Part shown: in pieces, positions 40,028 to 47,558 of the stretch
Position numbering within the stretch: position 1 is the first letter of the stretch
Layout: each line of letters begins with the position of its first letter
Assembly (NCBI RefSeq): GCF_007829815.1
Contig: NZ_VIWT01000008.1
Coordinates: 91,260 to 155,259 of the forward strand
DNA from: Kitasatospora viridis
GTDB lineage: Bacteria > Actinomycetota > Actinomycetes > Streptomycetales > Streptomycetaceae
Direction of reading: 5' to 3'
DNA length: 64,000 bases
The notes under the pieces: model-generated
The model's database searches: none
The model's input: the letters and a program-made list of their open reading frames with translations, nothing else
Told to the model about the DNA's origin: nothing
Program-made: the position numbers and the translations under genes

Positions 40028-41020
40028 TTAGGCGGCGAGGGCGGCGTGGCAGTGGCTGCAGCGTTCGGCGTGGTGGGCGACGAGTTGGCCGCCGATGGTC
40101 TGCAGGCGGGTGCGGACGCCACGGTGGTTGGTGCCGATGAGGTTGGCGGCGTTCGCAGCGTCGGCGATGGCCAGGACGAGGTCGTACTTGCTGGGGGCGG
40201 TGAGGCGGGAGAGGTGGGTGCTGATCCCGGCCATGGAGCGGGCGGGGATCTTCTGCTCGGCTGCGATGCGGTTGAGGAGGGTGATCCGGTCACCGGCGAT
40301 GCTCTGGCGGGCGAGGTCGAGGAGGGCGAACTGGTCGTTCTCGGTGCGGGCCAGGGCGCGCTGGGCGTCGGCGGCGAGGAGTTCGGCGAGGGTGTCGCCG
40401 CTGGCGCCCCGGGCCTCGATCTTGAGGGCCGGGTCGGGGATCTGCAGGACGGTCCCGTTGCTGTGGTGGAGCAGCGGGGCGGCCCAGGGAGCGAGGTTCT
40501 GGGCGCGGTTCTGGCCCAGGCGCAGGCCCGCGCTGATGTGGTGGCCGTCGGGGCCCGGGGTGGCCGAGTGGGGCTGGAGGACGTCGAGGCGCAGGTCTGC
40601 GGTGGTGGACCAGGAGTCGATGACCACGGAGTCGGGCGGGAGGACGGCGAGGGCGGCCTGGACGAACTGCTCGGGGGCCAGGCGGGGCTGCGCGGGGCGC
40701 AGGACTTCGGCGAGGCCGCCCTTGTCGGTGTAGGTGATGGTGACCTCACCGAGGGTGTTGTGGATGCGGCTGTTGAGCAGGGTGTGCTGCTCGTGCCGGG
40801 TGAGGCGGTGGAAGAACGCCTTGGGAATCTTGTAGAAGGCGCAGAGCTGGTCGGTGCCGTGCTCGGAGAGGGGGATGGTGTGGTCGCCGAGGGAGATGGT
40901 CGGCCTCTCGGAGCCCTCGCGGAGCAGGTCGACCTCGGGGGTGCAGGCGTCCGAGGTCCAGGAGCGGGTGCGGCTGGTCCACTTGGTGGCCAGTTCGGCG
41001 AGGGTGATCGGCTCTGACAT
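40028..41020 (-). CDS. DUF932-like phage/plasmid protein
   Basis: 330 residues from ATG 41020. The layout resembles DUF932 proteins of phages and plasmids: an early segment in which a reader module (HGTDQLCAFYKIPKAFFHRL) precedes the core, central beta strands with VLPPDSVVIDSWSTTADLRLDV, and a helical C-terminus ending in a CSHC pair. DUF932 proteins are widespread on mobile elements; their biochemical role is unknown. The family call is by resemblance and moderate. Confidence 0.55.
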   Translation of the reverse strand: MSEPITLAELATKWTSRTRSWTSDACTPEVDLLREGSERPTISLGDHTIPLSEHGTDQLCAFYKIPKAFFHRLTRHEQHTLLNSRIHNTLGEVTITYTDKGGLAEVLRPAQPRLAPEQFVQAALAVLPPDSVVIDSWSTTADLRLDVLQPHSATPGPDGHHISAGLRLGQNRAQNLAPWAAPLLHHSNGTVLQIPDPALKIEARGASGDTLAELLAADAQRALARTENDQFALLDLARQSIAGDRITLLNRIAAEQKIPARSMAGISTHLSRLTAPSKYDLVLAIADAANAANLIGTNHRGVRTRLQTIGGQLVAHHAERCSHCHAALAA

Positions 41021-41083
41021 GGTGTGGTGGTCTCCCCTGTTTCCGGCGTCGTGGTGGCGGATTTCCTGGACGGTCTTATGGAT

Positions 41084-41716
41084 TTATGTCTGGGGTATTT
41101 CCCGGGGCTTCTTCTGGCTTTCGGAGAGGGCTCTCAAGACTGGGTGGTCGGAGAGCGCCTTGCCGAATGCTGGTCGGTCTTCGGGCCGGATGAATTCGAG
41201 CGCGAGCCGCATGTGGATCATGAGTGCCTGGCGCCAGACCTGGCTGTCGGTGTCCTCGCCGAGCGACTCGTCGATCTGGTGCTTGAGCTTGATCGCGTTG
41301 AGCAGGTCGCCGCCCGTGACCTTGATCTCGCCCCGGTGGAGGCGGTCGAAGCCCTGGGAGATGGTCAGCTCCAGGGCGGCGAGGTGGTCGGCGACGCGGT
41401 CGCCGTACTCGTCGATCGCGTCGCCGAGCTGGGCGGCACGGCGCTCGATGATGGCCTGCTGTGCCTTGGCCTCGATCGGCAGGTGGTGCTCGAAGTGGTA
41501 GCGCAGTGCCTTCTCGGTCATCTCTCCGAGGGGGCTGGGCTGCTCTTCGAGTTGGCGCAGGATGGCACGCCAGCGGTAGCCGCCGAGGTACCACGCCTCG
41601 ATGGCGGCCCGCTTGGGGTGCTGGCAGGTGCGGCAGGTGCTGGAGGTCTTGGCCGGGTAGACCTTGTCGCCGATGCGCACGAGCACCATGGAGGGCGGGG
41701 CGTCGGTGGTCATCAC
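41084..41716 (-). CDS. Zinc-finger protein, possible small terminase
   Basis: 210 residues; ATG 41716 overlaps the upstream stop. The N-terminal block CRTCQHPKRAAIEAWYLGG...ALRYHFEHHLP combines a CxxC-x-H site with a helix-turn-helix-like stretch, a pattern common in actinophage genes close to terminase and sometimes annotated as small terminase subunits. The remainder is a long helical region (QQAIIERRAAQLGDAIDEYG), suited to oligomerisation. Position and composition fit DNA recognition for packaging, unproven. Confidence 0.55.
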   Translation of the reverse strand: MMTTDAPPSMVLVRIGDKVYPAKTSSTCRTCQHPKRAAIEAWYLGGYRWRAILRQLEEQPSPLGEMTEKALRYHFEHHLPIEAKAQQAIIERRAAQLGDAIDEYGDRVADHLAALELTISQGFDRLHRGEIKVTGGDLLNAIKLKHQIDESLGEDTDSQVWRQALMIHMRLALEFIRPEDRPAFGKALSDHPVLRALSESQKKPREIPQT

Positions 41717-42030
41717 CCGTCACCCGGGTCCGGCCAGCAGTCTTGGGCGATGCGGGAGGAGCTGGAGAAGCGCGATCCCCTGAGGGTGCCGTCGCGGCTG
41801 TTGAGGTGCGGCGAGGTCGGGTTGTAGGCCCGGTGGAACAGGCCGGACCGTACGGCGGGGTCGGGGATGCCGTTGATGTTGTAGACCTCTCGGCGGTGCC
41901 GTGAGGCTTCCATGTAGTGGGTGAGGACATCGCGCTCGGAGGGCTTGGTGATGGCCTTCAGCACGGGGTAGAGCAGCGCGTCGGCGGCGGCTTCGAGGTC
42001 GGGGTCCACGCCCCGGCGGATGCGGCCCAT
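41713..42030 (-). CDS. Hypothetical protein (105 aa)
   Basis: ATG 42030 shares a base with the preceding stop (TGATG). A helical first half (AAADALLYPVLKAITKPSER) is followed by a polar Ser/Arg-rich tail. No known family. It lies between the sigma-4-like gene and the possible small terminase. Confidence 0.65.
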   Translation of the reverse strand: MGRIRRGVDPDLEAAADALLYPVLKAITKPSERDVLTHYMEASRHRREVYNINGIPDPAVRSGLFHRAYNPTSPHLNSRDGTLRGSRFSSSSRIAQDCWPDPGDG

Positions 42031-42422
42031 CAGGCGGCCCTGGCGGCCGGACCGGCCGGGGCGAGGGCGAGCTGGCCCTGTTCGGCGAGGGCCAGCAGGC
42101 GGATGAGTCCCTGGGTGGCATAGGAGGCGACCGGGTTGGTCTCGCTGACGCCCATGCGGCGAGCGACGTCCTTCTCCAGCATGTTCTCGAAGAGGAACAT
42201 GCGGATGGCCTGGGCCTGCCTCGGACTGAGGACGGGTTCGCGCTGGCCCTTGGCGTTGGCGCGGGTGGCCTGGGACGCCGTGTAGAGGTGGGTGATGTCG
42301 TGGATGCAGTAGTCCTGGCCGTCGAGCCCGGTAATGACGTCGGGGCCGCCTACCTCGTAGAGGGAGCGCCAGGATTGCAGGTTCCGGAACATCTCCCTGA
42401 GAACGGTGACGGAAATTGGCAT
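42030..42422 (-). CDS. Sigma-region-4-like helix-turn-helix protein
   Basis: 130 residues from ATG 42422. Residues about 65-105 (LSPRQAQAIRMFLFENMLEKDVARRMGVSETNPVASYATQGL, read in two helices) have the look of sigma factor region 4: LSPRQ start, a first helix, then DVARRMGVS as turn and recognition helix. There is no region 2, so it may be an anti-terminator or activator of late genes. It heads the packaging operon, and its leader carries two CTGCCA stem-loops and the start-associated decamer. Confidence 0.68.
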   Translation of the reverse strand: MPISVTVLREMFRNLQSWRSLYEVGGPDVITGLDGQDYCIHDITHLYTASQATRANAKGQREPVLSPRQAQAIRMFLFENMLEKDVARRMGVSETNPVASYATQGLIRLLALAEQGQLALAPAGPAARAA

Positions 42423-42432
42423 GGTGGTACCT

Positions 42433-42505
42433 CGGCAGGGTTGCGGGTGGGCGCGCTGATGGCAGGTCGCGCGCTCTCCGAGGCCGACCGTGGCAGTCGG
42501 TCGGC
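42433..42505 (-). promoter_or_regulatory. Start-associated decamer and two CTGCCA stem-loops
   Basis: The proximal element is AACCCTGCCG (42433-42442 on the minus strand). Stem GCGCGC/GCGCGC at 42451-42474 holds ACCTGCCATC within its loop. Stem GCCGACCG/CGGTCGGC at 42483-42505 has loop ACTGCCA. On the plus strand the second is followed by ATTTTT, but no plus-strand gene ends here. Confidence 0.65.
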
Positions 42506-42582
42506 ATTTTTGACACTGGTAATACTAACGAGGCTTGCGAGTTCCATTAGGTATTTCACGGAGGTGTCGGACAGGGGCCCGG

Positions 42583-43272
42583 TCAGAAAACCGTGGCATC
42601 CTTGATCCTTTGTCCCAGTTTGGACATGTCTGCTACGAGCTGTTCCGCCGCTCGCGAGAGTGCTGCCCGGAAGACCGCGTGATACCGGTGCTCCAGCGCG
42701 GCTGCCCGGCCGCGCTGGGTCCGCTCCTCGACGGTGACCCTCCCGGACGGGGCGATGAACCCGGTGGCCATGGCCTCCTCCCAGCGGACCTTGGCCAGCA
42801 TCGCCTCCGCCCAAGCCACGGTCGACCGCTGCCCCCACTCGACTCCCATGGCCGCGATGCGCATCAGGAAGTCCTCGCGCTCGCGGTCGGTGAGTCGGCT
42901 GTAGTCCTCGATGTAGGCGCCGGAGGGGGTCTTCTTCCAGTGGGGCCAACCGTAGACGTCGACCCGGACAGCACCGGTCTCTGGGTCGTGTTCGGGCTCG
43001 CGTACCAGCGCCCACAGCTCGTTCATGAGGAGGAAGGCGTCGGGGAAGAGCCTGCGGATCGCTCCCTCGGCCACGGCGAGGACCCCTTGGACGAGGGGCG
43101 CGTCCTCCGGTGTCCAGTCCGTACGCATCCGGGACAGGCCGAACTTCAGGTCGCGCGTGCGGTCGGGGTCGGTCTCGACTGTGAGGGGTGCGTCGGGCTC
43201 GACGGAGATCTCGGCGACGACCCGGGCGGCCTGGTCGGCGGCCTGGCGGGGGTCAAGGGCTTCGGTGGTCAC
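42583..43272 (-). CDS. Hypothetical protein (229 aa)
   Basis: GTG 43272 overlaps the RuvC-like stop (GTGA). Helical and Glu/Arg-rich, with a VDVYGWPHWKKTPSGAYIED insertion and a long C-terminal helix (RAAALEHRYHAVFRAALSRA). No family recognised. It is the last gene of the recombination operon before the packaging genes. Confidence 0.7.
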   Translation of the reverse strand: MTTEALDPRQAADQAARVVAEISVEPDAPLTVETDPDRTRDLKFGLSRMRTDWTPEDAPLVQGVLAVAEGAIRRLFPDAFLLMNELWALVREPEHDPETGAVRVDVYGWPHWKKTPSGAYIEDYSRLTDREREDFLMRIAAMGVEWGQRSTVAWAEAMLAKVRWEEAMATGFIAPSGRVTVEERTQRGRAAALEHRYHAVFRAALSRAAEQLVADMSKLGQRIKDATVF

Positions 43273-43964
43273 TCGGCCGTCTCCCTCTGCTTCAAATCGA
43301 ACAGGTGAACGAGTCCGAGCATGATGGCATCCCGAACGTGTTCGTTCCAGGAGGACGACGGGGGCGGCTCGGGGAAGTACCGGCCGACAGCCTCTTTGAC
43401 CTGCCGCTTCGTGATGGTTGTGCCCTTCGGCACAGGCCCCACCAGCACGCGCTTGGCGTGCCGGTTGGAGACCAGGACCGCCCGGCCGTCGGTCTCTTCG
43501 TAGACCACCAGCCCTGCGAGGAGCGCTGAATCGGTGCGGTGTCCGGTGACGGAGGGGCGCTCGAACACGTAGTGCGGTTCGCTCCCGAGGTGGGGCTGCG
43601 TCCTGGCAAGGACCTGTCGAACTCCCCGACGGATCTGGGCCGCCTTGGCGTAGCTGCCCTCATGGGAGGTGAGCGCGGTCTCGGCCGGGCGTACGGTTTC
43701 GGTGTAGGCGATCCGGAGTCCGGCGCCGGGGAGGTGCGTGATCACCGCCGTGCCGGTGTTGCTGGTCGTCTGGTCGAACGCCAGCACGCAGCCGTAGGCG
43801 AAGTCCCGTGGGATGGGGGCCTGCCAGGTGGGCTGGCGCCTGCGTGCCTGCTCCTCGATCTCGTGGACGGTGTCGAAGACGAGCTGGCCGCGCTGGGCCG
43901 GGATGAGCGGGCGGCCGGACCCAGAAGTGTTCCGCGCGGAACGGTTTTGGTCTGGCGGGGTCAC
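43269..43964 (-). CDS. RuvC-like Holliday junction resolvase
   Basis: 231 residues from GTG 43964 (GTGA overlap). RNase H-like fold: LAFDQTTSNTGTAVI with the first catalytic Asp (D64), VFERPSVTG with the Glu (E135), KGTTITKRQVKEAVGRYF typical of RuvC helix alpha-B, and WNEHVRDAIMLGLVHLF with the final Asp. It cleaves four-way DNA junctions, likely to finish recombination or debranch replicated DNA before packaging. About 50 N-terminal residues precede the core. Confidence 0.82.
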   Translation of the reverse strand: MTPPDQNRSARNTSGSGRPLIPAQRGQLVFDTVHEIEEQARRRQPTWQAPIPRDFAYGCVLAFDQTTSNTGTAVITHLPGAGLRIAYTETVRPAETALTSHEGSYAKAAQIRRGVRQVLARTQPHLGSEPHYVFERPSVTGHRTDSALLAGLVVYEETDGRAVLVSNRHAKRVLVGPVPKGTTITKRQVKEAVGRYFPEPPPSSSWNEHVRDAIMLGLVHLFDLKQRETAE

Positions 43965-44794
43965 GGGGTTCCCCTCTTGATCGGGCAGGCGGTGGCAGGG
44001 CAGCGGCGGGCGCGGGCGCCGCCGGGGCAGCAGGCGACTGGCGGGACCTGTCCGGCGTCGACGTAGTTGCGTACGGCGCGGTACTTCGCTTCGAGGGCGA
44101 CGATGTACTCCTCGTCGCGGGGGATGGTGAACTCCTTCATCGGCCAGCCCTGGGACAGCCCGAGGAAGAGCACCAGAGCCTGGCGCTTGCCGGAGAGTGC
44201 CATGTACTCCTGCTGCTGGCCGTAGTAGCCGGGCCACCTGGCCTTGAACGCGGCCAGGTCGTGGTCCTGGATGCCCTTGATCACCATCGGGCTGCAGGTC
44301 TTGAGGTCGTAGATCCCCTCGCCCCAGGTGGGCAGCGTCAGCAGGCCGTCGAGGTGGCCCCGGCGGCGCAGCACGGGGTCGATGACTCCCCACTCCCCGC
44401 ACTGCCCGGCGTCGCGCCCGTGAGGTCGGCCGCAGGCGACGCACGTGCCCTTCGGCGGGCTCAGGACGCCGATCTCGGTGAGGGCGGCGGCCATCAGGTC
44501 GTGGGTGGCGGTGCCCATCATCACGGCCATCCGGCTGCCGTACTCGAACGGCTCGCGTATCCACCGGTCCGGCTCGGCGAGGTAGTAGTACAGCTGCCGC
44601 TCGTCCATCGTCGGGTGGGTGGAGGGGTGGAACCAGCCGTCCGGGGGGCGGTCGGCCTGGTAGTTGCGGAAGGTGACCTCGAAGACCTCGGGGAACCGGC
44701 AGTCGCGGATGGCGGCTTCGACCAGGGGGACGAGGTGGAGGCGGGTCAGCAGGTCGACGGTACGCCGAAACGCCGGGGTGAACGGCTTGGTCAC
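43961..44794 (-). CDS. PD-(D/E)XK exonuclease, RecB/Cas4-like
   Basis: 277 residues from GTG 44794 (overlaps upstream stop); ATG 44797 is one codon earlier and possible. Motifs: GTATHDLMAAAL (His), GHLDGLLTL followed by GIYDLKTCSP (the D...DxK core) and YGQQQEYMAL (Q-x-x-x-Y). Cysteines in CVACGRPHGRDAGQC and a C-terminal CCPGG...CPATACP could hold an Fe-S or zinc site, as in Cas4/AddB-type nucleases. No CRISPR is present; it belongs with RecA and RuvC. Confidence 0.82.
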   Translation of the reverse strand: MTKPFTPAFRRTVDLLTRLHLVPLVEAAIRDCRFPEVFEVTFRNYQADRPPDGWFHPSTHPTMDERQLYYYLAEPDRWIREPFEYGSRMAVMMGTATHDLMAAALTEIGVLSPPKGTCVACGRPHGRDAGQCGEWGVIDPVLRRRGHLDGLLTLPTWGEGIYDLKTCSPMVIKGIQDHDLAAFKARWPGYYGQQQEYMALSGKRQALVLFLGLSQGWPMKEFTIPRDEEYIVALEAKYRAVRNYVDAGQVPPVACCPGGARARRCPATACPIKRGTP

Positions 44795-45255
44795 CATCCC
44801 TTCTGCGCCTCCTCCAGGAGCGTGTTCGCCTCGGCGATGACGACGTCCAGCCATTCGGTGTCGGCGGTGTCGGGGTGGACGAGGCGCTTCAGGATGGGCT
44901 GGGCTGCCTCCCAGAGACGGGCGGCGCCCAGCAGGTCGGCGAAGTCGTCGAGCAGGCTTACGGCCAGGTCGGCGTGGACGTCCGCGAGTGTGCGGTCGGT
45001 GTAGAAGCGCAGGGCCAGCATCGGCCGCTCTCCCCCGGCCTGCTCGACCGCCTTGTGCCACATGGCCAGCGAGACGGACAGCGACTTGGCCAGGGTGCTC
45101 TTCGCGTCGGCGGCGAAGGCGTACTCGGTGTCGAGGCGGTTGTGCCGGGCGTCGATGGGGTCGCGCCACTGGTTGCCGCTGCCCCGGCTGCGGCGCATGC
45201 CCAGGCGGTCGGCTACGTGCTGCTCGTGCCCGTTGCCCATCTTCTGGTTGAGCAT
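44791..45255 (-). CDS. Hjc-like PD-(D/E)XK resolvase/nuclease
   Basis: 154 residues from ATG 45255 (TGATG overlap). The N-terminal GNGHEQHVADRLGMRRSRGSGNQW resembles the start of archaeal Hjc and phage resolvase-like nucleases (Glu, then Gly-Ser-Gly). It is followed by IDARHN, AADAKSTLAKSL (K of the DxK core) and MWHKAVEQAGGERPMLAL, which are in the same order as that family. It is predicted to nick branched or damaged DNA. Two different resolvase folds side by side suggest specialised steps. Confidence 0.6.
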   Translation of the reverse strand: MLNQKMGNGHEQHVADRLGMRRSRGSGNQWRDPIDARHNRLDTEYAFAADAKSTLAKSLSVSLAMWHKAVEQAGGERPMLALRFYTDRTLADVHADLAVSLLDDFADLLGAARLWEAAQPILKRLVHPDTADTEWLDVVIAEANTLLEEAQKGW

Positions 45256-45527
45256 CAGGCCCCCTTCGCGAAGGTGCGCTTGCACAGGACTTCCTCGGCG
45301 GGCCAGATGAGGAGGTCGTCGCCGTCGTGCACCGGGGTTCTGTGGCACGAGCAGGTCAGAGCCGGATCACCGTCGGCTCGGACGTAGGTGACGTGGTACG
45401 GAGGGTGCTCCGGCAGAACCGGGCGCGGCCTGGAGGTGAGCTGGCGCTGTCTCAGCTTCAGTACAGCCAGGACGACGAGGGTGGCGACGAAGCAGAAGAC
45501 CACGCCGTCGAGAGCCGTGCGGATCAT
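45255..45527 (-). CDS. Small membrane-anchored protein (90 aa)
   Basis: ATG 45527 overlaps the recA-like stop (ATGA). One hydrophobic segment at residues 8-25 (GVVFCFVATLVVLAVLKL) then a basic stretch and a cytosolic CSCHRTPVHDGDDLLIWPAEE region with Cys/His residues. Role unknown. Its presence between recombinase and nuclease genes is odd, and it could tether them to the membrane. Confidence 0.65.
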   Translation of the reverse strand: MIRTALDGVVFCFVATLVVLAVLKLRQRQLTSRPRPVLPEHPPYHVTYVRADGDPALTCSCHRTPVHDGDDLLIWPAEEVLCKRTFAKGA

Positions 45528-46615
45528 GCCGCGTACTCCTCGTCGTCGTACGTGACCTCGTGCTCTGGGACGATCTCGCCGCTGACGGTGAGCAGGGCGC
45601 GCTGCCGGACCAGCTCGGTGAGTTCGGGCTTCTCCCGGAGGGCCTGCTTGACGTTGGCCCGGCCGACGATGTGCGTGCCGTCGGGGAGGCCGTACTTGCT
45701 GGCGTTGATCCGCTCGATCGCGCCGGTGGCGATGCCCAAGTTGAGTGCTTCGTCGGCCCGGTCGATGCCGATCGGCCCCCAGGTCGGGTGGTCGGCGGAG
45801 AACAGCCAGAAGTCGGCGGCGCGGCCCGGCGGCGCGAACTTGTTCCGGACGACCTTGGCGCGGAGCTGGCGGCCGATCTCCTCGTCCTTGACGGACTCGG
45901 AGACGGCGTCGGCAACCGGCACCTTGACGACTGGTTCGCCGGTCCTCTTCAGCTCGATCTTGGTCGTGGTGCAGTACTTGAGGATGTTCGGCCCGGCGCT
46001 CTTCTGGCCTCCGCGCGGGTTGCCGATGTCGGCCCTGTACTGGTTGACGAAGATGACCATGGCGTTCTTGGCCCGGCACAGGCTGGCGACCTGCTTGACC
46101 ATGCGGGAGATGACCTGCGAATTCTTGCCCATGGCGCTGTCCTCGGCGCTCTTCTCGAACGCCGCCTTGCTCTCCATGCCGCCGATCGAGTCCAGGCAGA
46201 CGACGGAGATGTCTCCGCTGCGCAGCAGCATCTTGGCGATGTCAGCGACGTCTTCGCTGTGGTCCGGGTAGATGTGGACGAAGCGGTCCTCGTCGAGGTC
46301 AAGGCCGAGTTTCTGGGCGTAGGCGAAGTCGAAGCTCTGCTCCATGTCGATGAGGGCGACGCCGCGATCGGGGAACATCTTCTGCGCGGAGGCCATGATC
46401 AGGGTGCAGAGCGAGGTCTTGCCGACGCCTTCCGGGCCGAGGATCTCGTGGGTGCGCCGCAGGGCGAGCCCTCCGATCCGCAGGGCGTGGTCGAGGGTGA
46501 TGGACCCTGTTGGCACGGCGACGGGCCGGGTCATGTCGTCGCGTCGCGTGACCTTGTCCCCGAAGGCTTTGGTCATGTCGGCGCGGAGTTTGCTGAGGCC
46601 CTTGGACGGGGGCAT
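45524..46615 (-). CDS. recA: RecA-like recombinase
   Basis: 363 residues from ATG 46615. Walker A GPEGVGKT (60-67), catalytic Glu in ALIDMEQSFD (E92), Walker B VVCLDS (138-143), the NQYRADIG loop (191-198) and a L2-type GGQKSAGPN segment. The protein is shorter than host RecA and diverges most in the C-terminal domain. It promotes strand exchange during element replication or repair. The leader has the start-associated decamer (46627-46636) and a CTGCCA stem-loop (46643-46666). Confidence 0.9.
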   Translation of the reverse strand: MPPSKGLSKLRADMTKAFGDKVTRRDDMTRPVAVPTGSITLDHALRIGGLALRRTHEILGPEGVGKTSLCTLIMASAQKMFPDRGVALIDMEQSFDFAYAQKLGLDLDEDRFVHIYPDHSEDVADIAKMLLRSGDISVVCLDSIGGMESKAAFEKSAEDSAMGKNSQVISRMVKQVASLCRAKNAMVIFVNQYRADIGNPRGGQKSAGPNILKYCTTTKIELKRTGEPVVKVPVADAVSESVKDEEIGRQLRAKVVRNKFAPPGRAADFWLFSADHPTWGPIGIDRADEALNLGIATGAIERINASKYGLPDGTHIVGRANVKQALREKPELTELVRQRALLTVSGEIVPEHEVTYDDEEYAA

Positions 46616-46626
46616 GCGTCTCCTCT

Positions 46627-46666
46627 TGGCAGGGTTCGGTGGGCCGCTCGTGGCAGGGCGGGCGGC
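46627..46666 (-). promoter_or_regulatory. recA leader: start-associated decamer and stem-loop
   Basis: AACCCTGCCA lies at 46627-46636 on the minus strand, 11 bases before the ATG. An 8-bp stem with one mismatch (46643-46666) has CCCTGCCA in its loop. The stem-loop begins directly after the upstream stop. Confidence 0.65.
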
Positions 46667-46954
46667 TCAGATTTCTTGGCGGAGGATCTCGCTGGCCCGG
46701 CCGGGCGGCCAGCCGACGGCCTGCTCCAGGAGCCAGAGGCGCGGCAGCCAGTAGCCCTCGGAGTTGTAGTCGGAGGCCGAGGGCACGTCGTCCGGGTGGC
46801 CGTAGACCCGGCCTCGTTCGAGGCGCAGGATGCTTCGGTCGGTGGACTTCATGACGGTGCCGACCTGCTTCCGCGTGAGGCCCGCAGCGACGCGGGCCTG
46901 CTCGGCCTCCCGGCCCAAGCGCCTCCAGGCGTCGACGGGGTGTTCCTCGCTCAC
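46667..46954 (-). CDS. Small XRE-like helix-turn-helix protein (95 aa)
   Basis: GTG 46954 overlaps the upstream stop by four bases (GTGA). Residues about 15-50 (AEQARVAAGLTRKQVGTVMKSTDRSILRLERGR) show a Cro/CI-type helix-turn-helix. The remainder includes an acidic YNSEGYWLPRLWLLEQAVG region. It could be the repressor for one of the operator families, but nothing in the sequence proves it. Confidence 0.7.
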   Translation of the reverse strand: MSEEHPVDAWRRLGREAEQARVAAGLTRKQVGTVMKSTDRSILRLERGRVYGHPDDVPSASDYNSEGYWLPRLWLLEQAVGWPPGRASEILRQEI

Positions 46955-47547
46955 TGCTCGTCCGCCGGGGTGGCGATGGCGCGGACGGTGTCGGCGAAGG
47001 CGCCCGCGACGGTGTCGCAGGCGTGCTCCAGGGCTTCCGCCGGGACGCCGAGGCCGTGCAGCTGCTGCAGGGCGGTGATGTACAGGTCGGCGATGCTGGA
47101 GATCTGGGCCCTCAGCTCTGCTCGGTTGGCGGGGAAGGGGAGGGTGGCCAGCCTGGTGAGGTCGGCGTCGGCCTGCTCCTGGGTCAGGTGCTCCCAGAGT
47201 CCGGGGCTGGAGGTCGGGCCGCCCGTGGAGACGGGCTCGGGCTCGGTGACGACCTTCACCGGACGGTCGAGGATGCGCAGGGAGGTGCCCCGGCCCCACT
47301 GGAGTGCCCTGTCGATGTTCGGCAGGAGGGGCATCAGGTTCTGGGGGGAGGCGTACGGGTGGCGGCTGACGCGGCCCTCCAGGAGGGCGGAGACCTGGTC
47401 GCTGGTGGCGTCGATGGCGTGGGCCAGGGCCTCGCGGTTGTCGTACTGGGACGGGTAGTCGCTGGTGATCTCCCGGCCGAGGCGAGCCCAGTCGGTCTTG
47501 CTGAAGGCGTAGGGGTCGATCGCGGTGTCGAAGCTCTCGGTGGTCAT
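46951..47547 (-). CDS. Hypothetical protein (198 aa)
   Basis: ATG 47547, with GGAG upstream. The N-terminal part (SQYDNREALAHAIDATSDQVSALLEGRVSRHPYAS) looks like another helix-turn-helix. The C-terminal half is helical with two hydrophobic faces (AQISSIADLYITALQQL, EALEHACDTVAGAFADTV). No family recognised. It lies between dnaE and the XRE-like gene. Confidence 0.65.
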   Translation of the reverse strand: MTTESFDTAIDPYAFSKTDWARLGREITSDYPSQYDNREALAHAIDATSDQVSALLEGRVSRHPYASPQNLMPLLPNIDRALQWGRGTSLRILDRPVKVVTEPEPVSTGGPTSSPGLWEHLTQEQADADLTRLATLPFPANRAELRAQISSIADLYITALQQLHGLGVPAEALEHACDTVAGAFADTVRAIATPADEQ

Positions 47548-47558
47548 GCGGGTCTCCT

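Noticed and set aside
42483..42512. Rho-independent terminator on the plus strand (stem followed by ATTTTT)
   Set aside because: No plus-strand gene lies upstream; the loop carries the CTGCCA motif on the minus strand, so it is treated as a leader element.
43961..44794. Cas4-like nuclease as part of a CRISPR system
   Set aside because: No CRISPR repeats or other cas genes were found in the window; the neighbours are RecA and RuvC.
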